IMG/VR virus record: IMGVR_UViG_3300022200_000058
Location: 1-54,741 of that record
Source: a virus
DNA: 54,741 nucleotides
Reading direction: 5' to 3' (one strand)
In this document: in pieces, positions 46,245 through 54,741 of the stretch
How positions within the stretch are numbered: the stretch's first letter is position 1
How the letters are laid out: the number at the start of each line of letters is the position of its first letter
Program-made: the position numbers and the translations under genes
Notes under the pieces: model-generated
Databases searched by the model: none
What the model was told of the DNA's origin: nothing
Seen by the model: the letters and a program-made list of their open reading frames with translations, nothing else

Positions 46245-47015
46245 ATGAGTTTAGCAAAGTTTCGTAAAGTACATAGCAAGACCGGCGCAGGTCGTTTCGT
46301 AGTTTCTGAGGGTATTGCCCCCAGTGCCTACTTGCTTCCTGACCAGGGTCTTCCTACATGGTACTATGACAGTGAGGATGATCGTTTTGAGATTGTCATC
46401 ACCAAGGGTACCATCCTATCAGTCGTTGCCGATTCAAATGGTGACGCTAGAGTCGTTCCCGCTAATGGTACAGGTTCAGCTGTAACTTGGGGCGATACAA
46501 TGAGCGGTTGGGATCCACTTGACGGTGCGACACCCAGCAGCACAAGTGGTTCAACCGACACAGTAACTGTTGCAGCACGCTCAGTTCCAATCGGTTGCGC
46601 TCAGTATGATCTCTACAGACCGTTCGATAAGGGCACATCCCAGGGTGCTGGCTTTATCACTCACGGTTACGTAGAGTACCCGATGGTTGAGGGTCTAAAC
46701 GATGCTCTTGCTATTGGTGATACGATCCGTGCGGACCATATGGGCCGTCCAGTGAAGCTCACCGCTGCAGAACAGTTGAACAGCAGTGCTGTTTACTCGC
46801 ATCTGCAGGTTGGCAAGGTCATTGAAGTTGAGAAGTTTGCTACAAACTTCGATGATGGCCTTCTCAGCTACATGCAGCTTCCATCTGATCCAGGTGCACT
46901 AAAGACTGTCTACGAGCTTACTCGTGATGGCGATTATAAGGGCAAGCTCGGTATTAGAGCTAACCTGGATGTAAACAACGTTGTTGGCGCATTCCGCGTC
47001 AATTTAACACTCTGA
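46245..47015 (+). CDS. Capsid-associated (decoration-like) protein, 256 aa
   Basis: Directly before the major capsid gene, with AAGGAG at its start. Beta-rich sequence (GRFVVSEGIAPSAYLLPDQG, FEIVITKGTILSVVADSNGD, DTVTVAARSVPIGCAQYDLY) resembles head-decoration or capsid-stabilising proteins that are often in this position. Many codons end in C/G, as in the major capsid gene and unlike neighbours, a sign of high expression. The role is inferred from position and fold pattern. Confidence 0.7.
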   Translation: MSLAKFRKVHSKTGAGRFVVSEGIAPSAYLLPDQGLPTWYYDSEDDRFEIVITKGTILSVVADSNGDARVVPANGTGSAVTWGDTMSGWDPLDGATPSSTSGSTDTVTVAARSVPIGCAQYDLYRPFDKGTSQGAGFITHGYVEYPMVEGLNDALAIGDTIRADHMGRPVKLTAAEQLNSSAVYSHLQVGKVIEVEKFATNFDDGLLSYMQLPSDPGALKTVYELTRDGDYKGKLGIRANLDVNNVVGAFRVNLTL

Positions 47016-47046
47016 GAAAATATAACACAGGAGGAATAATCCTAAG

Positions 47047-48105
47047 ATGAGTAAGACAATCCAAGAGCTCCTCTCGGGTCTCCCAGCTTGGGAGGCTGCA
47101 CTGACTGAGGACGGACACATCGATGAAGAGAATAGAGTAACAATTAAGGAAGCATTTGCGTCACCTGACGCAGCTGCGTTGTTCCCTAAGGTTCTCTCTC
47201 GCACACTGAGGGAAGCTGCTGAGCCACAACTACTTGTGACTCCTCTGCTTTCAACAGTTCGCCTCGGCAAGGGGCGCTCATTGGAGTTTCCAGCAGTCAA
47301 TGCAATCCAAGCTGCCGAAATCCCTGAGGGTCAAGAGTACCCAGAGCAAGCACTCGCCTTCGCAAAGCAGGTAGAGGGCAAGGTCTCAAAGAAGGGCGTA
47401 AAGCTCGCCTTCACTGAAGAAGTCGTTGCTGACTCTCTTTGGGACATTGTTGGTCTACATGTCCGCGCCGCAGGTCGTGCTATGGCTCGCCTAAAGGAGC
47501 AAATTGCTCTGAGCCGCTTCAAGGATGCAGCTACAGTCGTCTTCGATAATGACGACGTTTCTTACGATAACACATCAGGTCTTGATATCGATGGCGTTGC
47601 CAACGACACCGTTACCTGGGATGATATCATTGACATGGCTGCTGTTCTTATGGCTGAAAATCACATCCCAACAGACTTCATGCTTCACCCCCTAATGTGG
47701 TCAGTGTTCCTCAAGGACGCTATCTTCCACGCCGGTGGTGCTGCTTCTGGGGTCAACCAGAGTTGGGGCTATCGTCCACAGTCCGCCGAAGGTGCACTTA
47801 ACACGACAGCTCCAATGGGTCTGAACGTAATTGTTTCACCATTCGTAAGCTTCACTGCTAAGAATGGCGCAACACCTGCTAAGTCAGACCTCTTCCTCAT
47901 TGATCGCAATGAGGTTGGGACACTCCTGGTCAAGGATGACATGAGCACGGATCAGTTTGATGATCCCACACGTGACATTCGCTCACTCAAGATGAAGGAG
48001 CGCTATGACATCGTAATGCTGGGTGACGGTGAGGGTATCACTGTTGCTAAGAATGTCAGCCTTGCTCGCAACTACGAGGTTCAGGTCACCAACGAGGCCA
48101 CCTGA
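47047..48105 (+). CDS. Major capsid protein, HK97 fold
   Basis: A 352-residue protein with an ideal ribosome site (AGGAGG). Residues about 50-115 have the N-arm and E-loop pattern (LREAAEPQLLVTPLLSTVRL, GRSLEFPAVNAIQAAEIPEG). Then come a spine helix (DSLWDIVGLHVRAAGRAMAR) and a P-domain with FMLHPLMWSVFLKDAI, and a late A-domain strand (GLNVIVSPFVSF). Capsid genes of this class have this length. Codons are strongly optimised. A strong terminator follows, so this gene and the previous one end a highly expressed unit. Confidence 0.92.
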   Translation: MSKTIQELLSGLPAWEAALTEDGHIDEENRVTIKEAFASPDAAALFPKVLSRTLREAAEPQLLVTPLLSTVRLGKGRSLEFPAVNAIQAAEIPEGQEYPEQALAFAKQVEGKVSKKGVKLAFTEEVVADSLWDIVGLHVRAAGRAMARLKEQIALSRFKDAATVVFDNDDVSYDNTSGLDIDGVANDTVTWDDIIDMAAVLMAENHIPTDFMLHPLMWSVFLKDAIFHAGGAASGVNQSWGYRPQSAEGALNTTAPMGLNVIVSPFVSFTAKNGATPAKSDLFLIDRNEVGTLLVKDDMSTDQFDDPTRDIRSLKMKERYDIVMLGDGEGITVAKNVSLARNYEVQVTNEAT

Positions 48106-48144
48106 TAAAACCTTAGGGTTGTTATAGTTACGAATACCCTATGG

Positions 48145-48183
48145 CTAGGGGGCGGTGGAGAAATCTGCCGCCCCCTAGTTTTA
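48145..48183 (+). terminator. Strong rho-independent terminator after the capsid gene
   Basis: CTAGGGGGCGG (48145-48155) pairs exactly with CCGCCCCCTAG (48168-48178) over 11 bp, followed by TTTTAT. Confidence 0.92.
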
Positions 48184-48239
48184 TATAGGGTTTTAAGTGT
48201 TACTATTATTGTATCCGCTATGTTTTGGAGTGTGATTAA

Positions 48240-49013
48240 GTGGCTTTTTCAAATCTAGTTAATAATTTTGTTGTCGGAATTAACAGCCTTCAAATAAAGT
48301 TTATTCGTTCAGTTCAGATTACTTCTTTATTAGATGAAAACTTTGTATTGACAAAAACATCTGATCCATCTTCTCCTATAAGTTCACCATTTAGAGATAT
48401 TAATACTCTTGTTCACTATAATTCTATAAGCAGGGTTTTAACTTTGTTCTGGAATGTAGTTTTAGATGGAAATACAGAGTATACAGTTACCATAAGTAAT
48501 CTTAAAGATGGCGGTGGTTTAACGATACCATCAGATAGTTTTAGCTTCACCACTCCAGAATCATCTGCAACTCCTAGTAGTTTAGTTTCTACAGGAACTG
48601 TTATAGAGGAAGTTTTAATTCAGGATAAGTCAGTTAAAGTAGACTTTGAAACTGGATATCAAATAATAGCAAAAAATCCAGAATTTTACATTAAAGAAGT
48701 TAGCCCTACTAATGGAGCTTTTTATATTAATAATGGCGAAAATGATGGAAGAGTTGTATTAACCTTTAATCAAAGACCAGCAAGCAACTTCTTAACTTCA
48801 AAGTATTTTAAAGCCCAAAGAAAAAAAATGCAAAGGGCACCTTCTAGGTGGGAAAATGTTTCTACTCAGATATCTATGCACTCATGGAAGCCAGATGTTT
48901 TTGTAGATTTTCCATCAGATGATAGTACTCCGGTTTATTATGAAGATGGTAAGACTTATTTTGAAACAGGGTATAAATACAGGATTATTGTTTCTTCAGA
49001 GGTGGGAGTATAA
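48240..49013 (+). CDS. Ig/Big-like structural protein, 257 aa
   Basis: Starts with GTG at 48240, after GGAG. The first 110 residues have an Ig-like beta sandwich pattern (NSISRVLTLFWNVVLDGNTE, TVTISNLKDGG, SFSFTTPES). A second half has strand-rich blocks (VRFYIKEVSP-like PEFYIKEVSPTNGAFYINN) and a basic turn (FKAQRKKMQRAPSR). Such domains decorate heads or tails. It follows the capsid terminator, so it probably has its own weak promoter or depends on read-through. Confidence 0.68.
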   Translation: MAFSNLVNNFVVGINSLQIKFIRSVQITSLLDENFVLTKTSDPSSPISSPFRDINTLVHYNSISRVLTLFWNVVLDGNTEYTVTISNLKDGGGLTIPSDSFSFTTPESSATPSSLVSTGTVIEEVLIQDKSVKVDFETGYQIIAKNPEFYIKEVSPTNGAFYINNGENDGRVVLTFNQRPASNFLTSKYFKAQRKKMQRAPSRWENVSTQISMHSWKPDVFVDFPSDDSTPVYYEDGKTYFETGYKYRIIVSSEVGV

Positions 49014-49423
49014 TGGCGAATCAACTATATACAAGTATGAAAGAAGATTTTCTTAATGGAAGTATAAATTTATCTTCTGTAAGTGTAAGGGTTCTTTTGG
49101 TAAAAAGTTCATATTCTGTAGATATTGATAATGATAGATATGTTTCCGATATAGGTTCTGGAAATATAGCAGGAAGAAGCAATAATTTAGATAACGTAAC
49201 TATAACTGATGGAATTTTTGACGCAGAAAATGAAACTATAGAAAACTATGGGACAGAAGGATTTAGTTATCTAGTTCTGTATGAATCCACTGGGGATGAT
49301 TCTACGTCTAGGCTAATAGCCTATATGGATACTGGTAGCGGTTTACCAGTTACCGGTACTACTGAAACTATATCGGTTACTATACAGTGGAGTGATTTAC
49401 TCACGAAGATATTTAGTTTATAA
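49013..49423 (+). CDS. Structural-type hypothetical protein, 136 aa
   Basis: Overlaps the preceding stop by one base (TAATGG). Sequence resembles small phage tail or fibre-base proteins: LYTSMKEDFLNGSINLSSVS opening, then strands (SVRVLLVKSSYSVDIDNDRY, FSYLVLYESTGDDSTSRLIA) and a terminal strand (ETISVTIQWSDLLTKIF). No exact family. It is cotranscribed with the neighbouring genes. Confidence 0.7.
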   Translation: MANQLYTSMKEDFLNGSINLSSVSVRVLLVKSSYSVDIDNDRYVSDIGSGNIAGRSNNLDNVTITDGIFDAENETIENYGTEGFSYLVLYESTGDDSTSRLIAYMDTGSGLPVTGTTETISVTIQWSDLLTKIFSL

Positions 49424-49433
49424 GGAAAATAAC

Positions 49434-49772
49434 ATGGCTACAAATTATCCAAATTCTTTAGACACTTTACAGAATCCAACATCTACCGATAGGTTGGATT
49501 CACCTACCGTACCTCATCATGAGCAGCACGCAAATGCCAATGATGCAATAGAAGCTATACAAACAGTTTTGGGTGTCAGCCCTGCTGGTGGACATTTAAC
49601 AGTTAAAGACAGAATTATAGCAGCTGAGACAGATATAGTTAATCAGTCTGTTTTAAATGGGTTAACAGACGTTACTATTGGTACAGCGAATGGTGGAGAT
49701 ATTTTGCGTTATTCAGGAACTGAATGGGTTAATTATCCAGAAGAAAATCTTGTTGATGGAGGAAACTTTTAA
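49434..49772 (+). CDS. Fibre-associated hypothetical protein, 112 aa
   Basis: I use the ATG at 49434 (AAGGAAAATAAC upstream); the open frame further left has no site. Residues about 20-60 read VPHHEQHANANDAIEAIQTV, then LGVSPAGGHLTVKDRI, a phrase widely seen at the N-terminus of phage fibre and baseplate appendage proteins. A short strand and acidic end follow. It precedes the large fibre-like gene by two bases, so an adaptor role is plausible. Confidence 0.72.
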   Translation: MATNYPNSLDTLQNPTSTDRLDSPTVPHHEQHANANDAIEAIQTVLGVSPAGGHLTVKDRIIAAETDIVNQSVLNGLTDVTIGTANGGDILRYSGTEWVNYPEENLVDGGNF

Positions 49773-49774
49773 AC

Positions 49775-51502
49775 ATGGCTAATACAATTAGAATTAAAAG
49801 AAGATCTAGTGGTGGTGCAGGTGCGCCTAGTACACTTGAAAACGCAGAACTAGCATTTAACGAAGTAGATGATACACTTTATTATGGTGAGGGCACAGGT
49901 GGAGCTGGCGGTACAGCTACCACCATATTGGCAATTGGTGGCTCTGGCGCATTTGTAACAAGGGCAACTTCTCAGACAGTAAGTGGAGATAAGACATTTA
50001 GCGGTGCAGTCTCACTGGGTTCATCAGCTACAGCTACCACTCAGACAGCTGGAGACAATTCAACTTCAGTTGCTACTACAGCATATGTTGATGGAGCTAT
50101 TACAGATTCTACATATACATTTAATATAGCCGCTGATGGTGGTACTCCACAAACTGTAGATGATGAAGAGACTTTTACCATATCTGGGGGTACAGGCTTA
50201 ACAACCACTGCTGGCGCTACAAACACCATAACGATTGATCTTGACGATACAGCAGTAACTGCTGGTAGCTACGGTTCATCAACAGCAATCCCAACTTTCA
50301 CAGTTGATGCACAAGGCCGCTTAACTGCAGCTGGTACAGCAAGTGTTGCTACAACACTGGGAATAGCTGATGATAATGCTAACAGTGATACTGTAGATCT
50401 TTTAAATGATACACTTACTTTCTCAGAAGGAGAGGGTATTGACGTTGTTGTTTCGGATAATACGGTAACTATTTCAGCAGAAGATGCTACGACTACGAAT
50501 AAAGGTGTGGCATCCTTTGCTACGGCTGACTTTACTGTCTCAACTGGTGCAGTATCGATTAAGAATGTAAATTTAGCTACTCAGACTACTGGTGACTACG
50601 TTGCTTCATTGGTTGCTGGTACTGGTGTTACTTTATCAAATAATTCTGGAGAAAATGCAACTCCAACTGTTGCTATTGGGCAGGCAGTTGAGACTACTTC
50701 AGATGTTAACTTTGCAACTGTTAGCACAACTGGTAATGGTTCAATTGGTGGAGATTTAACAGTTACTGGAGACTTGACTGTTAATGGTACAACAACAACA
50801 GTTAACTCAACAACAATCACGGTTGACGACAAGAATATAGAACTTGCTTCAACGGCTAGTCCATCTGACGCAGGCGCTGATGGTGGTGGTATAACACTTA
50901 AAGGTACTACCGATAAAACATTTAACTGGGTCGATGCTACTGATTCATGGACATCTTCAGAGCACTTAGATCTAGCCAGTGGTAAAGGATACTTTATCAA
51001 TAATGCTAGTGTACTTAGCGCCACAACACTTGGGTCTGGAGTAGTTAACTCAAGCCTTACCTCTGTTGGAACAATTGGTACTGGAACTTGGCAGGGTACA
51101 ATTGTAGCTCCTACTTATGGTGGCACCGGTGTTAATAATGGCACTAGTACGATAACTATAGGTGGCAATTTAGAGCTTTCTGGAGCTTTTTCAACGACCA
51201 TAACCGTTACTGGTGCCACTACAGTCACCTTGCCAACAACCGGCACCCTAGCAACGCTCACCAATGCCGAGACGTTAAGCAATAAGACAATAACTAATTC
51301 TAGTATCGGTTCATCTAACCCCTCTACTGCAGCATTTACAACGCTTACAGCAAGTGGAGCTACTACATTAACTGCAGCTACAGCTTCAACATCTTATACG
51401 ACTGGTACCTTAGTGGTTACTGGAGGTGTGGGTATATCTGGGGATCTTTACGGTAATAGTTCGGATTTAGAGGGTTTCCTTATAGACGGTGGCACATTCT
51501 GA
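49775..51502 (+). CDS. Repeat-rich tail fibre-like protein, 575 aa
   Basis: N-terminal TIRIKRRSSGGAGAPSTLEN, then ELAFNEVDDTLYYGEG, is the common phage fibre N-terminal motif. The remainder is low-complexity Thr/Ser/Gly/Ala with beta-shaft repeats (TTAYVDGAITDS, NKGVASFATADFTV, GDLTVTGDLTVNGTTTTVNS). The C-terminal end (GVGISGDLYGNSSDLEGF) is short and has no chaperone domain. This would form a long thin fibre or whisker on the virion. DNA-level repeats may make it prone to recombination. Confidence 0.82.
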   Translation: MANTIRIKRRSSGGAGAPSTLENAELAFNEVDDTLYYGEGTGGAGGTATTILAIGGSGAFVTRATSQTVSGDKTFSGAVSLGSSATATTQTAGDNSTSVATTAYVDGAITDSTYTFNIAADGGTPQTVDDEETFTISGGTGLTTTAGATNTITIDLDDTAVTAGSYGSSTAIPTFTVDAQGRLTAAGTASVATTLGIADDNANSDTVDLLNDTLTFSEGEGIDVVVSDNTVTISAEDATTTNKGVASFATADFTVSTGAVSIKNVNLATQTTGDYVASLVAGTGVTLSNNSGENATPTVAIGQAVETTSDVNFATVSTTGNGSIGGDLTVTGDLTVNGTTTTVNSTTITVDDKNIELASTASPSDAGADGGGITLKGTTDKTFNWVDATDSWTSSEHLDLASGKGYFINNASVLSATTLGSGVVNSSLTSVGTIGTGTWQGTIVAPTYGGTGVNNGTSTITIGGNLELSGAFSTTITVTGATTVTLPTTGTLATLTNAETLSNKTITNSSIGSSNPSTAAFTTLTASGATTLTAATASTSYTTGTLVVTGGVGISGDLYGNSSDLEGFLIDGGTF

Positions 51503-51518
51503 TAAGTAGGTTTTAATC

Positions 51519-51890
51519 ATGCTGTACAATGAAGGCATAAGGTATGATGAGCCGTATTTTCAGTATAATGGCGTAAGGGTTGTAGAGCCATCATCATTTG
51601 GCCCAACCGCAAATATTACTGATATTAAAATCTATAAGGTTGTAATTCTTTATCCTGAAAGTATAGATTCTACATTAGTTTTCGTAGGTGCAGACAAGGT
51701 TGTTGTAGGTTCTGGTGAAGAGCAAGTTTCAGAATCTACCGCATTTATGTCGTTTGATACCTATAACTCTGGCTACATAGCCTTTAGCGTTAATCAGGAA
51801 GATGCTTATGCGATAGCGTCAGCTGAAACTATTATTCTAGAAGATAATTCAGCTGGCACTACAGATGTTACTATTATACCAACAGCTTAG
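51519..51890 (+). CDS. Structural-type hypothetical protein, 123 aa
   Basis: A beta-rich acidic protein (TDIKIYKVVILYPESIDSTL, AYAIASAETIILEDNSAGTT) without a known motif. It starts 16 bases after the fibre-like gene and before the connector-type gene. It is possibly a minor head or neck protein. Confidence 0.68.
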   Translation: MLYNEGIRYDEPYFQYNGVRVVEPSSFGPTANITDIKIYKVVILYPESIDSTLVFVGADKVVVGSGEEQVSESTAFMSFDTYNSGYIAFSVNQEDAYAIASAETIILEDNSAGTTDVTIIPTA

Positions 51891-51902
51891 AATAGAGGAA
51901 TT

Positions 51903-52802
51903 ATGTCGACACAAAAAGTTTTGGTAAATGATACAGTTAGAGTTAGGGTTCGTTTTGTAGACATAAATCCTACGACTGGAGAAGAAGAAGACTTATCACC
52001 TCTTACTGTAGCTGTTGAAATAACAGATAGTTCTTCTAATGTTGTTGTATCTGAAAACGCTAATGCATTTTCGTCATCATCTTTTTATTATGATTTTGTT
52101 CCGACAGCAGCTGGAGAGTTTAACGTAAAGTTTTCTGGAATTCTAGATAACGGCAATACTGTTATAGTTCAGCAAAAGTTGTATGTTAGTACAACTACTG
52201 AGACGTATCAGCCTTTAGTTACACTTGGCGTGGATGAGCACATTGTTTTTGCAGCAGATGTAGATCCACTATATATTGATCCTGACGAGCTACTACCTTA
52301 TTTCCCCGATGCTACTCTTCTTGAAATAGGCGAGATTGTACATACATATTCAGAAGAGGTAAAGAAGCTTTATAAACTTAGAGATGATCAAAATGTTTCT
52401 GAGCTTCCTGTTATAGTTTATGATTACATTAAGGCAGCTACAGCATGTGACCTTACTAGAACCTATGGGTTTGGTGGAGATGATGAGGTATCTATCAGTT
52501 TAGGTGACCTATCTATAAATAATAGAAATGTTCCAAGAAATACAGTAACTAGAGATAATGCTTCAACCTGGTGTCAAATAGCTACAGCATTGAGGAAAGA
52601 ACTTATTGCAGCGAAGGTTGGTCCTAGGGCAATTACTCCGAGAGGTGTTCCTGGTGAAAGCATAGGTACTTCTGGTGGCGTCAAGGATCCTGAAACTGGA
52701 AAGATAGTTTATCTGTCAGATAGAGAGCTTTATGGTCCCGGTAGGCAGCCGCCAAGAGATAATGACCAAATGCCTCAGAGAGACCTAAGAAGTTATGATT
52801 AA
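51903..52802 (+). CDS. Head-tail connector-type protein with Ig-like N-terminus, 299 aa
   Basis: Residues about 1-100 form an Ig-like strand pattern (VNDTVRVRVRFVDINPTTGE, GEFNVKFSGILDNGNTVIVQ). Residues about 125-245 are helical (VHTYSEEVKKLYKLRDDQNV, YDYIKAATACDLTRTYGFGG), as in head-tail connector (gp6/gp16-like) proteins. The C-terminus is Gly/Pro-rich. The order (connector, neck-like, sheath) fits a myovirus neck module. The specific family is not certain. Confidence 0.6.
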   Translation: MSTQKVLVNDTVRVRVRFVDINPTTGEEEDLSPLTVAVEITDSSSNVVVSENANAFSSSSFYYDFVPTAAGEFNVKFSGILDNGNTVIVQQKLYVSTTTETYQPLVTLGVDEHIVFAADVDPLYIDPDELLPYFPDATLLEIGEIVHTYSEEVKKLYKLRDDQNVSELPVIVYDYIKAATACDLTRTYGFGGDDEVSISLGDLSINNRNVPRNTVTRDNASTWCQIATALRKELIAAKVGPRAITPRGVPGESIGTSGGVKDPETGKIVYLSDRELYGPGRQPPRDNDQMPQRDLRSYD

Positions 52803-53163
52803 TGTAAAGAAAACATTTAGGCAAATACTTAAACAGTGGGGCCATGATGTATATCTTCAAAGAATTCTTTCTAATGGTAATTATTCTGAACAGCTAGAAA
52901 GAATAACTACTAGACAGTTGGGTCAGACCGGAGCTCTTAATGCAAACTCGGTGCAAGAAATGCCACCAGGATTATTTACTAAATATGACGCAGTGTATTA
53001 TTTTGAAGACACGGTAAATCCAAAAGAAGGAGATATGATATACGAGTCTATCTCTGTTAAAATAAATAAATCATCAACAAGGTTTAGAGTTGATACAGCT
53101 ACTGCAATTAGAGGTCGACTGGGTAAAATAGATTACTGGATTGTTGGAGCTACAAGAGAGTGA
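52795..53163 (+). CDS. Neck/head-closure-type protein, 122 aa
   Basis: Starts eight bases before the end of the previous gene (overlap). Sequence shows an N-terminal helix (VKKTFRQILKQWGHDVYLQR), then beta strands (KYDAVYYFEDTVNPKEGDMI, STRFRVDTATAIRGRLGKID) and a last strand (YWIVGATRE). Length and strand order fit small head-closure or tail-completion proteins. It lies next to the sheath gene. The family name is inferred. Confidence 0.6.
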   Translation: MINVKKTFRQILKQWGHDVYLQRILSNGNYSEQLERITTRQLGQTGALNANSVQEMPPGLFTKYDAVYYFEDTVNPKEGDMIYESISVKINKSSTRFRVDTATAIRGRLGKIDYWIVGATRE

Positions 53164-53167
53164 CAAT

Positions 53168-54741
53168 ATGATTTCTTTATACAATAATCAAAGAGCTAAT
53201 TTTAAGTTTGTTTTCTCCTCTGAGTTAAACGTATATAATCCTTTATCTCTTTCTACTCCAAAAGAAGTAATTATAAACATTTATAGAGGCGATGGGACTT
53301 CTGGAGCTGTTGTTGCCGGGCCGTATTCTTCAATTTATCAAGATTCTCAAGTAAATGAAGACTCATATATATCATCTAACATTTATGATGAAATAGTTTT
53401 TACATATAGAGTTCCAGATGCTCTCTTTGAGGGAATATACACTGTTCAAGCATCTGTAGAGGGTCCAGATGGTTTATTGATACGCAACTATTCTTTGTTT
53501 CAAGTTGTAAAAGAAGAAACATCTCTTTCTCCTGTTACATTTACTAATAATTCTAGTGCGATAGTTAATTATAGGCCAGAATATAAGCAGCTTAGTAGAA
53601 CTAATCATGGAACCCTGTTGTTGATAGGGCATGCTGACGGCGTAGCCCTTAATGAGCCTTTTAGACTTAGGACAATACAGCATGCTATTGATACTTTGGG
53701 TGCTGATTTTAACTCCCCCCTATTAAAAGGCATACTCAACGCCTATGCCGCCGGTGCCACCGATATAGTGGCTTGCGCTGCAGCACCAATGTCAGAATAT
53801 GTAGATGATTTTAATTACCGTTTACAATCTGGTAATGTTTTCGATTATCAGGGTAGCTTAACAAGTAAAAATTTTTATGAAAGATACTATGAAAGACTAG
53901 AAGACACCTATGATGCGATAGGGTCTTTGGATTTTATAGATGTTATAGTTCCATTGCAGGCATCTATCATTAGAACTGATACTTATGACTTCGTAACTCA
54001 GTTAGCAGAGTATTGCTATAACTTTAATAATAATACTGGCTTTGTACAAATGGGAGTCATAGGTTCAAGGACTAATGGTTTTAGTTCTTCAGATGTTGAC
54101 TTGATAGAGCAAAGCTCTGTTCTAAAGGACAAGTTAACCACTTACTACGGTGATGCCGTGTCGTCAGATATAGGAAGATTTGTTGTTCCTATCTATGGCG
54201 AGTGTCTATATAGTCATCCTCAGGTAAGATATACATACGTGGATTCTGTCGCCGCATCATATGCTGGGATGCTGGTGTCAAATGGTTTAGGAACTTCTTT
54301 GATTAAGAAAAGAATTCCTGGAGCTGTTTCGGTTTTTGGTTCAGATTTAACTCATTCAGAGTATTCAAGATTAGATGATATTGGTATTAACACTATTTAC
54401 AGGGGTAAGAAAACTAAAAGAAATATAGATTTTGAGGTCTACGTAACAAATGACTATACCTTAGCAAGAAGTAGCAGTACCCTATATAAAGCGCAGCAGA
54501 TGAGGTTGATGGCCAGATTAATTAACGAAGTTAAAGTTTATGCTGGCCAGGCTATTGGTAGACTGTCTTATGATTCAGCCAGTGAAAAGGTTAAGAGAAT
54601 GTTAGATGGATTAGTTATAGATGGTGCAATTAATGATTACGCTTTTAATGTTACGGCAGATACTTTAAATCTTGGTAATTTATTATTTGATATAGAGGTA
54701 CTATCTTCTTTAGGTCTTAAAAAGATAGACTTCTCTTTGTC
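53168..54741 (+). CDS. Tail sheath-like protein, 3' end cut by window edge
   Basis: An open frame from the ATG at 53168 to the right edge (about 524 residues so far). The first 125 residues are Ig-like (TYRVPDALFEGIYTVQASVE). The main part has sheath-type features: a repeated alpha/beta domain (GTLLLIGHADGVALNEPFRL, AIDTLGADFNSPLLKGILNA), YYERLEDTYDAIGSLDFIDV and a glycine-rich turn (FVQMGVIGSRTNG). Sheath proteins contract to drive the tail tube through the host envelope. The presence of a sheath makes this a myovirus. The N-terminal Ig-like addition is somewhat unusual. The true C-terminus is outside the window. Confidence 0.8.
   Translation, partial: MISLYNNQRANFKFVFSSELNVYNPLSLSTPKEVIINIYRGDGTSGAVVAGPYSSIYQDSQVNEDSYISSNIYDEIVFTYRVPDALFEGIYTVQASVEGPDGLLIRNYSLFQVVKEETSLSPVTFTNNSSAIVNYRPEYKQLSRTNHGTLLLIGHADGVALNEPFRLRTIQHAIDTLGADFNSPLLKGILNAYAAGATDIVACAAAPMSEYVDDFNYRLQSGNVFDYQGSLTSKNFYERYYERLEDTYDAIGSLDFIDVIVPLQASIIRTDTYDFVTQLAEYCYNFNNNTGFVQMGVIGSRTNGFSSSDVDLIEQSSVLKDKLTTYYGDAVSSDIGRFVVPIYGECLYSHPQVRYTYVDSVAASYAGMLVSNGLGTSLIKKRIPGAVSVFGSDLTHSEYSRLDDIGINTIYRGKKTKRNIDFEVYVTNDYTLARSSSTLYKAQQMRLMARLINEVKVYAGQAIGRLSYDSASEKVKRMLDGLVIDGAINDYAFNVTADTLNLGNLLFDIEVLSSLGLKKIDFSL

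Noticed and set aside
1-54741. CRISPR array or prophage integration module
   Set aside because: No regularly spaced repeat series with unique spacers, and no integrase, excisionase or lysogeny repressor cluster was found. The leader copies are regulatory repeats separated by genes.

Overview
The window is most simply read as part of the genome of a tailed, contractile-tail bacteriophage (myovirus). The right half carries a full head and packaging set in one transcriptional direction: terminase large subunit, portal, prohead protease with scaffold, HK97-fold major capsid protein and a sheath-like protein at the right edge. The left half carries mostly small, tightly packed early-type genes on the opposite strand. 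I see no integrase, ribosomal operon or CRISPR array. Three things point weakly to an actinobacterial host: a lipoprotein with a DUF732-like C-terminus, Thr/Pro-rich spacers in exported proteins, and a tmRNA-like 3' end of actinobacterial type. The host assignment is inference.

Layout. 1-10,018 (minus): a truncated deaminase-like gene, a lipoprotein, an SF2 helicase, a sigma-like factor, an 832-residue protein that I read as a single-chain RNA polymerase of the QDE-1/YonO superfamily, membrane proteins, a lytic transglycosylase-like protein and two HTH proteins. 10,049-10,390: tRNA-Asn and tRNA-Arg flanking two structured non-coding elements. 10,398-13,242: very small, overlapping minus-strand genes. 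13,243-14,331: mostly non-coding, with many hairpins, around a HicA-like gene. 14,332-16,860: three larger minus genes, one small one and a tmRNA-like RNA. 16,871-20,859: GC-rich one- and two-gene cassettes, most preceded by a conserved leader element and several followed by UUCG-loop hairpins. 20,860-23,902: the direction-switch zone, with recA and small zinc-ribbon proteins.

23,903-54,741 (plus) is the late module: a ClpB-type AAA+ ATPase, small basic proteins, a possible small terminase, a giant protein with a complete DEDDh exonuclease signature, a C5 cytosine methyltransferase, TerL, fibre-like proteins, portal, a glycosyltransferase, protease/scaffold, a capsid-associated protein, major capsid protein, more fibre-like proteins, connector-type proteins and the sheath. 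The methyltransferase is bounded by a 14-bp direct repeat that duplicates the last codons of the gene before it, so it looks like a recent insertion.

How the genes may work together (inference). The sigma-like factor and the polymerase-like protein suggest that this phage supplies part of its own transcription machinery. The ten-copy leader element could be one of its dedicated control sites. RecA, the helicase and the deaminase would serve DNA metabolism. The tRNAs and the tmRNA-like RNA would support translation of an AT-rich genome. The transglycosylase-like protein would act on the cell wall.
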